Source: Saturnia japonica | Lineage: Eukaryota; Arthropoda; Insecta; Lepidoptera; Saturniidae | DNA: 64,000 nucleotides | Reading direction: 5' to 3' | Assembly: GCA_033032175.1 (NCBI GenBank) | Contig: CM065312.1 | Span: 3,534,001 to 3,598,000 of the forward strand | Shown: piece by piece, positions 44,103-53,851 of the stretch | How the letters are laid out: the number at the start of each line of letters is the position of its first letter | Numbering within the stretch: the stretch's first letter is position 1 | Notes under the pieces: model-generated | Told to the model about the DNA's origin: nothing | Seen by the model: only the letters and a program-made list of their open reading frames with translations | Database searches by the model: none | Position numbers and translations under genes: made by a program

Positions 44103-46997
44103 CTAGGCTTGGGTTACCGCTAGAGAGGGTGGACGTGACGGGTGTGCTGGAGCGAAATTGACCGCCCGCCCTCTGCGGAGAGAACGGTGGTTACGCGGGC
44201 GTGGGCGCTGGCACGCTCTGTTTGGAGAGACGGATGTGTAATATTTATTCGAATTTTCGATGTGATCGTCGGGATCAATAAAAATATTGCGCGGCCGGCG
44301 TTTGCACCGGATGTCCGTGGGTGCCGGAACATAAGTGGCGGCTGTTTTTATTAACGGATTCGCGTGGTTCGACGCGGTGTCGAAATACGAACGGGAGAGC
44401 TGTTTAACGTAGGCATGTATCGAAGGAAGCTCCATATCTCTATGGAGATCTACGCTTCGAACATACCACGGGGCCCCGGTGAGACGATAGAGGAACCTAT
44501 TCTGTATCGATTGTAACCGTTTGAAACTCGACTCGGACATATGTGCGAACACGGCGCAACTGTATGTCAAAATTGGTCGAATACACGTCTTGTAGAGCGT
44601 GAGCTTATGTCGCGTGGACATTTTACTCACCGAACACAACAGAGGATGCAACCGGCCCAGGACCCACGCGGCCCTGTTCCTAACCTTACGGATGTGGGGT
44701 CTAAAGGAGAGCCTACTATCTAGGGTTACCCCTAGATATTTGGTCTCTCTTACATACGGAATCGGATTATCGTAGAGCTTAACAGGTTTAAGCTTCCACG
44801 GTATCTGTGACGAATCCGCATCGAAGAGCATCGCGGCGCTCTTCGAGGGATTAACGGCTATACGCCACTCGTTAAACCACTTCCCGAGAGTGGTCACGGA
44901 GCGTTGGACTTTATGTCTGAGGTGGGATCTATTCCTATCTGAGGCATATAAGACTGTATCGTCAGCGTATAGCCCTACCTCGACCTCCGGGAGTCGAGGT
45001 AGGTCACTGACGTACAGGTTAAATAGGCTAGGAGCCAGGATCGAACCTTGGGGAACGCCTGAGCGTATTGGACGGGGCGTGGACAATTCACCTTCCACTC
45101 TATAGCGGAAGGTGCGATCTGTTAAATAGTCGCGAATTATTTTAATTAGCCTATCGGGGACTTCAAAGCGGTACAACTTGTAAATCAATCCCTCGTGCCA
45201 GACCTTATCAAAGGCCTTGGCCACGTCGAAAAAGACCGCAAGTGTACGGCGGGGTTTATAAAGTTCAGCAAAATTAAATGCAACGTGCTCCGTGAGGCGG
45301 TGCACTTGATGAGTGCAAGAATATCTAGCACAGAAACCGAATTGCTCAGGCGGATAGAGGTCTTTCTCCTCTATTATTGGCTTGAGACGGTTCAGAAGGA
45401 TCCGCTCGTAAATTTTCCCTAACGTATTTAGGAGACTGATCGGGCGATAGCTGTCGGGAAGCGACGCGCTCTTGCCGGGCTTACGGATACCTATGACTAT
45501 TGCCTTTTTCCAGGCGGCTGGAAAATGGCAGTGGACTATGGCTACATTGAAGATGCAGACCAATAGAGCTATGAGGCGATCAGGAAGAAGCCTAAGTACT
45601 TCATTCCTGATCCCGTCGGGACCTGGTGCTTTTCTGAGCTTAAGGCTTTTTATAATGGAAAGAACCTCCTCAGACGTGACTGGGGACAGGGAGGCGGTCG
45701 CGGGGAGCTTATCCAGCTCCCGCACGCATCCATCGATACCCTCGACCCGGTCGGTATTTGCATCGACACTGTTCGGAGAGCACTGGCTCTCCAAACAAGT
45801 GGCGAGGCACTCCGCCTTGTCGCTGCTATCGAAGGCGAGCGGTATACCGGGACCCCTCTCGAGGGGGGCATAAGATAAGAAGCCTCTATTTTGAGGCTGC
45901 GAGCTAGTTTCCAGTAAGCCAGATGCGACGGCCTTAGCCCTTCGACGAGGGCGTCCCATCTGTGACTCCTGAGTTCTAATATGCGGGCTCTAACCGCTCT
46001 CTGAAGCGCGCGTAAGCGTGCGCGGTTTTCCTCGGTCGGATAGTGGTCGTGCGCACGAGTCGCCGCGTTCTTTTCCGTCAACAACGCCCGCACGTCGGCA
46101 GGGAGTACGAAGCGGCGATCGCTCGCCTCTTCGACCTCTCTCGAGGCCTCTCCGATGCCGACCTGCAGGTGGTCGACCAGGGAATCGATCGCGAGATCTA
46201 CATCCGCAACGGACCCCAATACGTCCGGGATCCTATCTAAGCTGGACGAGGACGGTCTGTCCGCAAGATAATGTTTTAGCTTGGCATAGTCAACCACTTG
46301 GACCGAAGGAGCCCTTCGAGTCGTCTGGTTGACCTAGCTGCATGATGACCGGACGGTGGTCGGAGTCGAGCTCGTGTACGACCCGAATGAGTCGTAACCG
46401 AAGCGCGATACCTTTAATGAGAGCTACATCAAGCACTGTCGGCATACAGTTGTCTTGAAAGTGGGTGGGAGTGGGTGGCGCTATGACATCAAAGTTTAGC
46501 ACGTTCGTTAGCTCTTCGAGTTTAACCCCATTACTGGAGTCTCTCCAATTGCCAAACGAAGTGTGTCCACAATTGAGGTCACCCGCTATAATGACCGATT
46601 CACCGAGCGAAAGTAGCTTTTCTAGGTCAGACCTGAGAGGCTCTTTCCTCGGCGAGAGATAAACTGAAACTAACGTTATGGACGGGTGGTCGGTCATTCC
46701 TAGTCTACACACGGATACTTCCATATTGGTAAGTATCGGAGGATCTACCGGCGTACAATATAACGATCGTTTGTAATAAATGAGAGTGCCGCCCCCGCGG
46801 CCGGCCCGGTCATTTCTTACAATATTGTAGTTCGCGATTTTCGGATCACGTATAGCACGCTTTAAGAGCGTCTCCTGCACTAAAAGAACATCTACTTGGT
46901 GATCTTTAAGAAAGGTCGCGACGAGATCACGCTGCGGTAGTAGGCTTCGCGCGTTAAAAAAAGAAAGATTTAACGCTTTCGGCTTAAACTTTGCCAT
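44103..46997 (-). pseudogene. LINE-J ORF2: APE endonuclease plus reverse transcriptase, two frameshifts
   Basis: The start ATG (46995-46997) overlaps the end of ORF1 by 14 bp. Frame 1 (46290-46997): NLSFFNARSLL, VQETLL (Glu), GDLNCGHTSFGNW and SDHRPV, a complete APE-type endonuclease that nicks target DNA. A shift near 46325-46345 leads to frame 2 (45650-46297), the linker ending HLAYWKLARSLK. A second shift near 45880-45905 leads to frame 3 (44103-45959), 600 codons of reverse transcriptase: KAPGPDGIRNEVL, SYRPISLLNTLGKIYE, FFDVAKAFDKVWH, RSGVPQGSILAP and the catalytic YADD at 44958-44969, followed by a Jockey-type C-terminus (WYVRSVDLHRDMELPSI). All catalytic motifs are intact; only the two shifts disable it. 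Confidence 0.92.
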
Positions 46998-48882
46998 TGA
47001 AAGGCCCTAAGTTATTATTACACGCCTCACGGTCGAGACGTTGTAGTGTCTCTGAGAGGCGGGGGAACGCGCAAGCGGTCTTGATGAGACCGAAGCGCTC
47101 CAGATGGTCATTGTAGTCAATGAGCTCGCGGATATCGTGCTCGCGAAGGAGCAGTATCATTAAGTCGTAACTATTAACGACAACGTTAGCGGGCGCGCGG
47201 GGCGCGGGAATATCCATAGCCATAAGGGGCTGTGGATTGGGGCGACGGGGGCCCCATGAGTTCTGCGATGAACGCACGGGTTGCGGTTGCACCGCGCGGG
47301 GTGCGGAGAGGCCGGCGGCGGCCGGGGACTGGCGCGGGACCGGCAGCGCGGGAAATTCCCCTGACGCCAGCGGGGGTTGCGCTTTGATGGCTGAGGCGGG
47401 GGGCGCCGCCCGGGGGGCCGCCTGCCTCTGCGTGCGTGGCCGCGTGGTGCGCGGGGCCTTGGGGCAACCGCGATAATTCGCGGGATGCCCCTCCTCCCCG
47501 CATAACACGCAGCTCGGGGGGACGACGGAGTCACGCTCGCGCGTGCACTCCCGTGTGGGGTGGTCCTCTCGGCACTTAACGCACCGCGGACGAGAATGAC
47601 AGTTACGGGCAGCGTGCCCGTACAGCTGGCAGTTGTGGCACTGCGCAGGCTGGTGGTTTTTGTGTGGGGGCTCCACGTTAATCCCGGAGAGCCCGCACAC
47701 CGTCTCTAGCTGGAAGATGGCCTTTCCCTCGGGGAAAAGGTCCAATATGGCCACTACCATTTGTAGTGGCCGCTTATCTTTACTGTACATCCGGTGTACT
47801 TCCCGGATGGGATAACTTTGCTCCTTGAGCGAGGAGCACACCTCCGACGGGTCGAGCTCCACCGGAATGCGGCGGATGACCACTCGGAGGACGCGCTCCT
47901 CCGCGAGAGAATAGGTGTAGAATTGCAGACCTTTCTGCCGGAGGAGGGTGGTGAGTTTGCGGTGAGTTTCCGAAAAACTCACCGAAATGGAAATCCCGTT
48001 GACTATATTCCTAGCCTTGTGATACTCGAGTTTGAGTCTGCGCATTTCATTGCAGACTCCCATCCAGGCCGCCTTGTCCCGGATTATGATTGGAGGTGGG
48101 GCACGCTCTTTTTTCCCGCCGGCGGGCGCGGGGAGCTGGGAGGACGCGGGGGCGGCGGCGCCCCTGATTGCTGCCTTAGCTATTACCTTAGGCGCCGGTT
48201 GAGCAGTCGGACTGCTACGCGCCGTTCGCTTACGCGACGCCACGACGGTGAAGCCGTCGTTCTCGGTATCCATCTCCGGAGATGGATCCGGACTCACGGG
48301 CGAGTCTTGTTCGACCGGAAGGGCCGAAAACGAATTTTTCGTCTTTAACGCGGTTTCCGTGGATCGCGCGGGACGGACGTACGGGCTATTTTTGGTAACC
48401 CTAGATTGTGACCGCGAATTACGCGGCCCTCGCCTGACGGAGGCGGGGCTTGACCCGCGCGATTGGCTAGTCGGGACAGGGGGCGTGGCCGTAGACGTGG
48501 CCACGGCCCCGGATGACGCGGCGGACGGACGCGCAGCGCTGCGCGTGAGACATTTGGGCGCGGCGCCGACTGGCGCGGCGCCAGTCGGTATAACGGTCGC
48601 GGCCGTGACGTCATCGGCCGCCTTGCTACCTGAAGCGGCCGCCTCGCTACCTGAAACGGCCTCATGACGGGTCGCGGTCGCAGCGGTGCGACGCACGCAG
48701 GCGTTCTCAGGTAGATTACGGTATTCCTCGTCTAGAGAGGGACACCGTAATATGACGAAATTTTGATAGCGCTGGTATTGAAATTCCAGCGCTTTCATCC
48801 TGGCTTGCAACTTGCCTATGCAAGTGGCCAGGTCGGTAACGTTATTTGCCATGACGGCAGAAGAGGGAGGACAATGGGACAT
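46984..48882 (-). CDS. LINE-J ORF1: Gag-like nucleic-acid-binding protein
   Basis: An uninterrupted frame of 632 codons. The N-terminal 270 residues are rich in Ala, Ser, Pro and Arg with short basic stretches. Residues of about 330-410 (starting YTYSLAEERVLRVVIRRIP) match the PRE_C2HC region found before the zinc knuckles of Jockey Gag proteins. Residues 415-473 hold three Cys/His knuckles: CHNCQLYGHAARNC, CVKCREDHPTREC and CVLCGEEGHPANYRGC. The C-terminal 150 residues are Pro/Ala-rich and end in a short acidic-hydrophobic segment. The ATG follows an A-rich leader (AAAATAAAAATG). It would package element RNA and guide it to the nucleus. Intact, unlike ORF2. Confidence 0.92.
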   Translation of the reverse strand: MSHCPPSSAVMANNVTDLATCIGKLQARMKALEFQYQRYQNFVILRCPSLDEEYRNLPENACVRRTAATATRHEAVSGSEAAASGSKAADDVTAATVIPTGAAPVGAAPKCLTRSAARPSAASSGAVATSTATPPVPTSQSRGSSPASVRRGPRNSRSQSRVTKNSPYVRPARSTETALKTKNSFSALPVEQDSPVSPDPSPEMDTENDGFTVVASRKRTARSSPTAQPAPKVIAKAAIRGAAAPASSQLPAPAGGKKERAPPPIIIRDKAAWMGVCNEMRRLKLEYHKARNIVNGISISVSFSETHRKLTTLLRQKGLQFYTYSLAEERVLRVVIRRIPVELDPSEVCSSLKEQSYPIREVHRMYSKDKRPLQMVVAILDLFPEGKAIFQLETVCGLSGINVEPPHKNHQPAQCHNCQLYGHAARNCHSRPRCVKCREDHPTRECTRERDSVVPPSCVLCGEEGHPANYRGCPKAPRTTRPRTQRQAAPRAAPPASAIKAQPPLASGEFPALPVPRQSPAAAGLSAPRAVQPQPVRSSQNSWGPRRPNPQPLMAMDIPAPRAPANVVVNSYDLMILLLREHDIRELIDYNDHLERFGLIKTACAFPRLSETLQRLDREACNNNLGPFNGKV

Positions 48883-49495
48883 TTTTATTTTATTTTAAAT
48901 TAAAGGCCTCCCTGCCTTAGGGGCAGGGGGGTGCGCCAAAAACTTAAAAAGACTATCGGAGTCGGCAAGAGACCTGTGGTCAAGGTGCAATGACACACAG
49001 GAAGGACCTATCAACCCTAAGGAGCCCTAACAAGCCCGGGGCCGAGGACGCAGACCGGTAATTAAACCGGGCTAGGCCCAAACAGGTTTCCGGGGATGGA
49101 GTGTGCAGGATCGGAAGGTTTGGCAGGAGACACCTGGGGCAAGACTATGCGATAATCGCAAAGGCCTAGATTCCCAGGCCCGTCCGAGTCTGGCTGTTTG
49201 CCTCTGAAGGAGACAACCAGCGGGCTGCTCGGGTCACGCCCCGCTCACTTTAGTTAGCACCGTCAGGTATCCAGTGAGCGACCACAAAACCGTGGATTTA
49301 TAAAAAACAAGCAAGTCGCACCGAAAAGTGCGGTTTACCACGCGAGCGTTAGACACCAGTTGGTTTACGTCGTTATTGCAACAATATATTCGAAATAAAT
49401 TCCAAATATAAGATCGCAACAATTAAGTCACGTGATGGTCGAGAGCACAAACGGAGCGACACGTCCGTTCGCGATCAAGACCAAATCGGAACTCC
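48883..49495 (-). other. LINE-J 5' UTR
   Basis: 613 bp between the element start and the ORF1 ATG, GC-rich near ORF1 and AT-richer near the start. No ORF or tandem repeats. It holds the putative internal promoter at its first bases. Confidence 0.8.
49460..49495 (-). promoter_or_regulatory. LINE-J internal promoter: initiator plus DPE
   Basis: The element begins GGAGTTCC. If the A (49493) is +1, AGTT fits the second half of the insect initiator, and GGACGTG (49466-49460) falls exactly at +28 to +34, matching the downstream promoter element consensus RGWCGTG. Jockey-type LINEs are known to use such downstream promoters. The two leading G bases could be cap-derived. Confidence 0.6.
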
Positions 49496-49506
49496 AAAGT
49501 TTCTTT
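49496..49506 (+). repeat. Target-site duplication of LINE-J, right
   Basis: AAAGTTTCTTT, identical to 43581-43591. It fixes the 5' end of LINE-J at 49495. Confidence 0.9.
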
Positions 49507-49552
49507 CAGAACGAAATCGTTATATAATACATATCGTTTCCTGAACGAAATA

Positions 49553-49719
49553 AACCGGTTTATGTTAAACGTGAATCGATCTGATTCGAGAAGCTTCGCA
49601 CACACTTAAAATTCAGTTCCCCGGCAGGACGTCACATGCGATAAGAAAAAACCGGTTATTACAGGTAAATAACTAAAATTATATTTATTAAAATATTTTT
49701 ATTACTCAGTTAACCGGTT
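49553..49719. promoter_or_regulatory. Cluster of three AACCGGTT palindromes (unit B)
   Basis: Perfect copies at 49553-49560, 49650-49657 and 49712-49719, the duplicate of the cluster at 41159-41325 with spacing kept. Confidence 0.45.
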
Positions 49720-50059
49720 TATTAATTTTACTCTAAATACGTTATTGAAAGTTAAAGAATTAAGTAATTAATTGTTTATGAAAGCTTTCTCAATATATAC
49801 GAATATATTTATTTAGCTTTGAATTATTTTAAGAGGAAAGTAAATATATAATATATTAACTACTCTGAAATAACAATACTTCGTCTAATTTACATGAAAT
49901 ACATTATTCAAATTACTAGTAAAATATTTTATTGTGTAGCCTTAGGGCAAGGTGAATGTATAATATTTTCATTTATTAACAGTAAAATCTATTTGAAAAT
50001 GTATTATGTAGGTACACATTAGGTCATAATTATTACGCACATTTAGATAGATTGGAAGG

Positions 50060-50274
50060 TAGGGGGTGTACTAAGAAATCATTTTGGAAACTTATCTCTA
50101 CTTGGGGCAGCCCAAAATACCTTGACCCTTCAAAAGATCGCAATCGAATAACCTTGTATTACGTTTCTGCGGTCAGTGGGGTTTTCAGAGCATCTTGGAA
50201 AACGGGGTTCAAGCGAACACAGGCTGCGGTAACCTCTTATAGTCAGGCGGGCCATACGCTTGTTTGCCACCTAA
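50060..50274 (+). mobile_element. LINE 3' tail, uninterrupted copy
   Basis: Unit B equivalent of 41668-42237 without the LINE-J insertion. The 122-codon frame at 50052-50420 runs through this tail and the H1 Helitron and is not a gene. Confidence 0.6.
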
Positions 50275-50634
50275 TCTCTATATTAATACGTGAAGCAAAA
50301 GCTTTCGGTACCTTTTCAAGCGTATTGCGTGCACGGAATACTGTGAGGCTTGGCAAGGTTAAAGTTTATATGGAGAAGGAGTGCAGAAAGCTAAAATTTT
50401 TCTATAATATTTGTTACTAACATATTAAAGTTAATAAATTAATACTGCGAATCCTAACCCGACTAGTGTCATTGAACTTAGACTCCCCAAAATATTGACA
50501 TTGTCACTCGACGAAAAGTGACAGCTAGTGATGTAGATAATACTCATTGTTTATGAATACTGTAAATGTCAAATAGAAAATAGCCTATGATCAAAAAGTC
50601 GCTGCTCGAATTTCGACCTTAGGGCGATCGCTAG
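50275..50634 (+). mobile_element. Helitron-like H1, copy 4
   Basis: Starts TCTCTATATTAATACGTG after A and ends GGGCGATCGCTAG before T. Unit B paralogue of 42238-42587. Confidence 0.85.
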
Positions 50635-50956
50635 TTTGTATAAAAACAAAAAAATTAAAACTTGGGAAGTTTAATATATGAAGGTGTTTTACGTCATCAT
50701 AAAATGAATATACAAGTACCAGTATATCGCTACCATATGAAGAGCTAACTATCTTTTTCCGAGGGAAGACCTCTCGGAGAGGAATAAGAGTACTATTAGC
50801 TAAGACAGCTTAGAAAATAATTAACATTTTAAAAGTTCACATTTTTCTATGTTGTTTCCTATAACGTGTGCCCGATGCAATTTACCATCTTATTTTTTAC
50901 CTCCGTATACAATGCATTTTCTAAAATCTTTTCTTAGTCATCACCTAGGTGATATT

Positions 50957-52359
50957 TTTTTTTTTTTTTTTTTTCAAACGAAGTCGCCAGTTTTATTTCC
51001 TCCGACATGGGTCGGAGACTTTGTATTGGTTTATGTTGCAGTACCAATGTATATTTTGTCTTGTTAGGATTTTAAGTTTTACTATAATCCTTGACACTAC
51101 CAAAATTCTGTGTGCCTATATTGTGTGAGAATTAATTTGTTATTTATTCATTATTTTTAGTTTATTTACAATTCCCGTAACAAATTTTATAAAGACTTCA
51201 CTACTTTTATTCTCTTTTATTATTTCTTTCAAATTCCTTGTATTTATATTTATTCCGGTTTCCAATTCAAATTCCAATCTTGCCCTATAAAATATGTTGC
51301 ACTCAACCAACACATGGATTGCGGTCATCAGTGTTTGGTTGTCACAGACGCAATTGGGGCTAGGTTTAACCTTAAATCTGTACAAGTATTCTGCAAATGC
51401 ACCATGGCCTGTTAGGATTTGTGTCAATTCCGGTGTTATAGTTAATTTCCTGATAACTTTATAGTATTCAGTTGCACAAGGGAAAAAGTTTTTGGTGTTT
51501 TCGGCTGTTGATTCTTACTTATATCTAGCGTCCCAATCAATAATTGTTTTCTGTCGTATGTTCTTCTTTACGAAGGACACAGGACATCTGTCGTAGTGGG
51601 CCTGGGTTTTTGAGCGGAGCGCTGCCTCTTTGGCGAGCTTATCCACCCTTTCATTCCCAGGCTCTCCAGCGTGTGCCTTGATCCATATCAATTTTATCTC
51701 TTTGCCCTTGGATCTGGTTTGACTAATAATTTGCCTGGCTGCAAACGCTAAGGGGTGATATGTTTCTGGGTCACTCAGCGTCTCCAGGGCTGAACTAGAG
51801 TCGCTGAGTATCCTCGCTCCACCCACTTTGTCTGCTAACTCTATGGCTCTGCTTATCGCCAGCATCTCGGCTTGATATACTGTGCAAAAGGGCTCCAGTT
51901 TATACTTCCTGTATTCCACTTCCCTTCCGCCTTCCCATCGAGATAAAGCAGCGCCCACTTTCCCTTCAATCTTGCTACCATCAGTGTAGATGGTAGTTCC
52001 CAGCTCAGTTTGGGAACTACTTTCCGTCGGGTCCGTGTTACTTGTAAGGCTAGACTCTATCTCGATGTCTATTTCTTCCGCCGGGTGTGGAGCATTCAGG
52101 AAGCATGTTCTCCGTTCCAACTCTCTATCTTCTATTAGGTTTCCTAATGGTACACCTCTCTTGGCCTCGTATATTTGTGCCGCCTCACTGACCCTCAGAT
52201 CCAAGGGTATCAAGCCGGTCAGCATTAATGTTGCGTTCAGCGAGACGGTTCTATACGCTTTGCATATTTTTTGTGCGAATCCCCTCTGCACTGCGTTCAG
52301 TTGTTTCCTGATTTTGTGTTTATTTGCTGCTTCATGCCATATGCTTGCAGAGTACAAAT
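50957..52359 (-). mobile_element. LINE-I: 5'-truncated non-LTR element with RNase H
   Basis: ACCTAGGTGATATT is duplicated perfectly at both edges (50943-50956 and 52360-52373), defining a 1403-bp insertion. The poly(A) shows as a T-run at the left. It carries the C-terminal part of an ORF2 with RNase H and a 3' UTR of about 180 bp. RNase H after the reverse transcriptase points to the I group or an RNase H-bearing R1-like element, not Jockey. Confidence 0.92.
51140..52359 (-). pseudogene. LINE-I ORF2 C-terminus: thumb, RNase H, zinc tail
   Basis: It reads LYSASIWHEAAN and QRGFAQKICKAYRTVS (thumb), then RNase H with all four acidic residues: YTDGSKI (Asp codon 51980-51982), YQAEMLAI (Glu), LSDSSSALE (Asp) and GNERVDKLAKEA (Asp). 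One in-frame TAA (51515-51517) interrupts it; the same frame resumes and continues through LTGHGAFAEYLYRF and a C-x-C...HVLVEC zinc-like tail to the stop at 51140. The open frame extends past the element edge to 52411, adding 17 flanking codons by chance. The reverse-transcriptase catalytic domain was lost by 5' truncation. Confidence 0.9.
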
Positions 52360-52373
52360 ACCTAGGTGATATT

Positions 52374-52724
52374 AGAAACTCCAGTTCAAAATTGCATAGT
52401 TCTAGATCCACTAATTTTAACTGGGCGTTAAATAACCTTTATTTGGTAACCATACTAAATATATTTTAGTTTTTATTTTCGTTAGTATTAATTTTGTTCT
52501 TGTTGGCAAGGCCGTCTCTTTATATTAATTGAGTTTTCTCTTTGTCTTTCCTATTACTCGGATAACATTTATTTTTGTAGTATGAAAATACAAATTATGT
52601 ATCATATTTGAACCAAGATTTGCCATAGATACACGGTCCTAATTACTGTTGCCCTAAGGCATTCTAATATATACAAGGATCTAGACAAATATGTTACAGT
52701 CATTTATACAGTAGCGATAGTGTT
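52374..52724. other. No recognised content
   Basis: AT-rich DNA. Because the LINE-I target site lies in it, it was continuous with 50835-50942 before insertion. Confidence 0.45.
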
Positions 52725-52929
52725 CTTTAGTAATATCTCGAAGCACATTACTGATTTACCAGACAACAAGTTCAAGGACCATGACAAGCAAGTTTTACTG
52801 TCAAAATGTTATAAAAAAAGATAAACCTGATCGAGTTTTATGCCTTTTGTATTCGATGACTGGGATATTTCCCGGAGAGGTAGTAGTGTTTTCACGTTCA
52901 TAAGTTCTTATGGCCTGAATTGACTAAAT
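52725..52929 (+). mobile_element. LINE-K 3' end fragment (plus strand)
   Basis: It encodes the same tail as LINE-K (ISKHITDLPDNKFKDHDKQV) and continues with the GATGACTGGGATATTTCCCG...GTAGTGTTTTCACG 3' UTR. Compare 26035-26340 on the minus strand. It abuts the M1 copy at 52930. Confidence 0.75.
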
Positions 52930-53268
52930 TCTTCTTCTTTTTCTTCTTCCTAACTTGGCAACTAATCCTTTTTAATGACGACAATTACTGCTATTATCAA
53001 GTGAATATAGTGTCTTGTTTAATGACGATTACAGTATCCTAACAAGGTGGTGGCTCCCTTGTTAGAACTTTCTAGGGGGTTTTACTGGGATCCCAGAATG
53101 CATGCTTTTAGTTCATATTTATAATCCACTTCACTTATACACAAACACCAAACTATATCACGCAAAACGCCACCAATATTACATAATATAAGGCCTGAAA
53201 CCTAAGTAAATGATGAATTAAAAACAAAAACCACAACATGTCACTTCAAGATCCCGCCAAAAACTCCA
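52930..53268 (-). repeat. M1 repeat, copy 5, with TTC-rich end
   Basis: Minus-strand copy beginning with TTCTTCTTTTTCTTCTTCC (3' end of the element), then TAACTTGGCAACTA, and ending GATCCCGCCAAAAACTCC. Close to copy 25140-25445. Confidence 0.85.
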
Positions 53269-53555
53269 TTGAATAATTTATTTTTGATTTTGAGTCCGCA
53301 ATTCATAGCAATTATTTGTTCATTGATCCATTCAAAATGTAGAGTAAAAATTAAACTATAATTTTAGTTAAATAGGAATGTTTAACAATCTCGCTTAATC
53401 CCACACCTGTTTCAGTGGTTTTGTAATGAAACGCGTTACGGACTGGCATTCATCCACACCTAATGTATGGTCCAAGTAACAAGTTTTTAAACAATTCTTC
53501 ATCTTTGCGATTGCCCGGTTCTGCTATTTGAAGTGAGTAGATTACATTTAAATCT

Positions 53556-53590
53556 ATACTAATATTTATAAAGCTCACAAAGTTCAAACA
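53556..53590 (+). mobile_element. Helitron 5' end fragment
   Basis: TCTATACTAATATTTATAAA and GCTCACAAAGTT resemble the H3 5' terminus. It is cut off by the SINE-B copy. Confidence 0.45.
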
Positions 53591-53851
53591 AACATACAAT
53601 ACCGTCACGCCTGTATCCTCGAAGGGATAGGCAGAGGTGTAACTAATGTATACACACAGTTCGCCGTTTATGTTTTTAGGTTCCATGTAATAGGGGGCGA
53701 GCCTATTGCCATTAATCGGCCACAAACCCAAACTCTGAGCTGCTACTGAGAATTTCATAAAAAAAACACAATAACACTTTGCTCGACCTGGGAATCGAGC
53801 CCAGGATCTCTATCATAGCAGTTGCGCTTACGACCACTAGGCTAATGAGGT
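53591..53851 (-). repeat. SINE-B, copy 2
   Basis: On the minus strand A box TAGCCTAGTGG (53833-53843) and B box GGCTCGATTCC (53791-53801), then the same body as 23826-24078. Confidence 0.85.

Larger units (their letters stand above)
43592..49495 (-). mobile_element. LINE-J: full-length Jockey-clade retrotransposon, 5.9 kb
   Basis: From 5' to 3' on the minus strand: 613-bp 5' UTR, ORF1 (48882-46984), ORF2 (46997-44103), a 3' UTR of about 510 bp with a hairpin, and a short poly(A). The 11-bp target duplications are perfect. ORF2 has an APE endonuclease and reverse transcriptase but no RNase H, as in the Jockey clade. The GC content is far above the surroundings. Two frameshifts in ORF2 make this copy defective unless they are assembly errors. 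Two truncated relatives lie at 39304-39850 and 41827-42158. Confidence 0.93.
42785..50831 (+). repeat. Tandem segmental duplication, unit B
   Basis: Second copy of the segment 40303-42784, expanded by the 5.9-kb LINE-J insertion at 43592-49495. After removing insertions, it aligns with unit A from ATTGCTTCGTGC to AATTAACATTTTA. It lacks the 332-bp insertion present in unit A. Confidence 0.9.

Noticed and set aside
45472..45873. 133-codon plus-strand frame
   Set aside because: Antisense to LINE-J reverse transcriptase.
47160..47534. Additional minus-strand frames inside LINE-J ORF1
   Set aside because: Other-frame shadows of the GC-rich ORF1. The zinc knuckles are in the 46984-48882 frame.
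47794..48667. 184- and 139-codon plus-strand frames
   Set aside because: Antisense to LINE-J ORF1 in its Ala/Pro-rich region.
51990..52469. 159-codon plus-strand frame
   Set aside because: Antisense to the LINE-I RNase H region.
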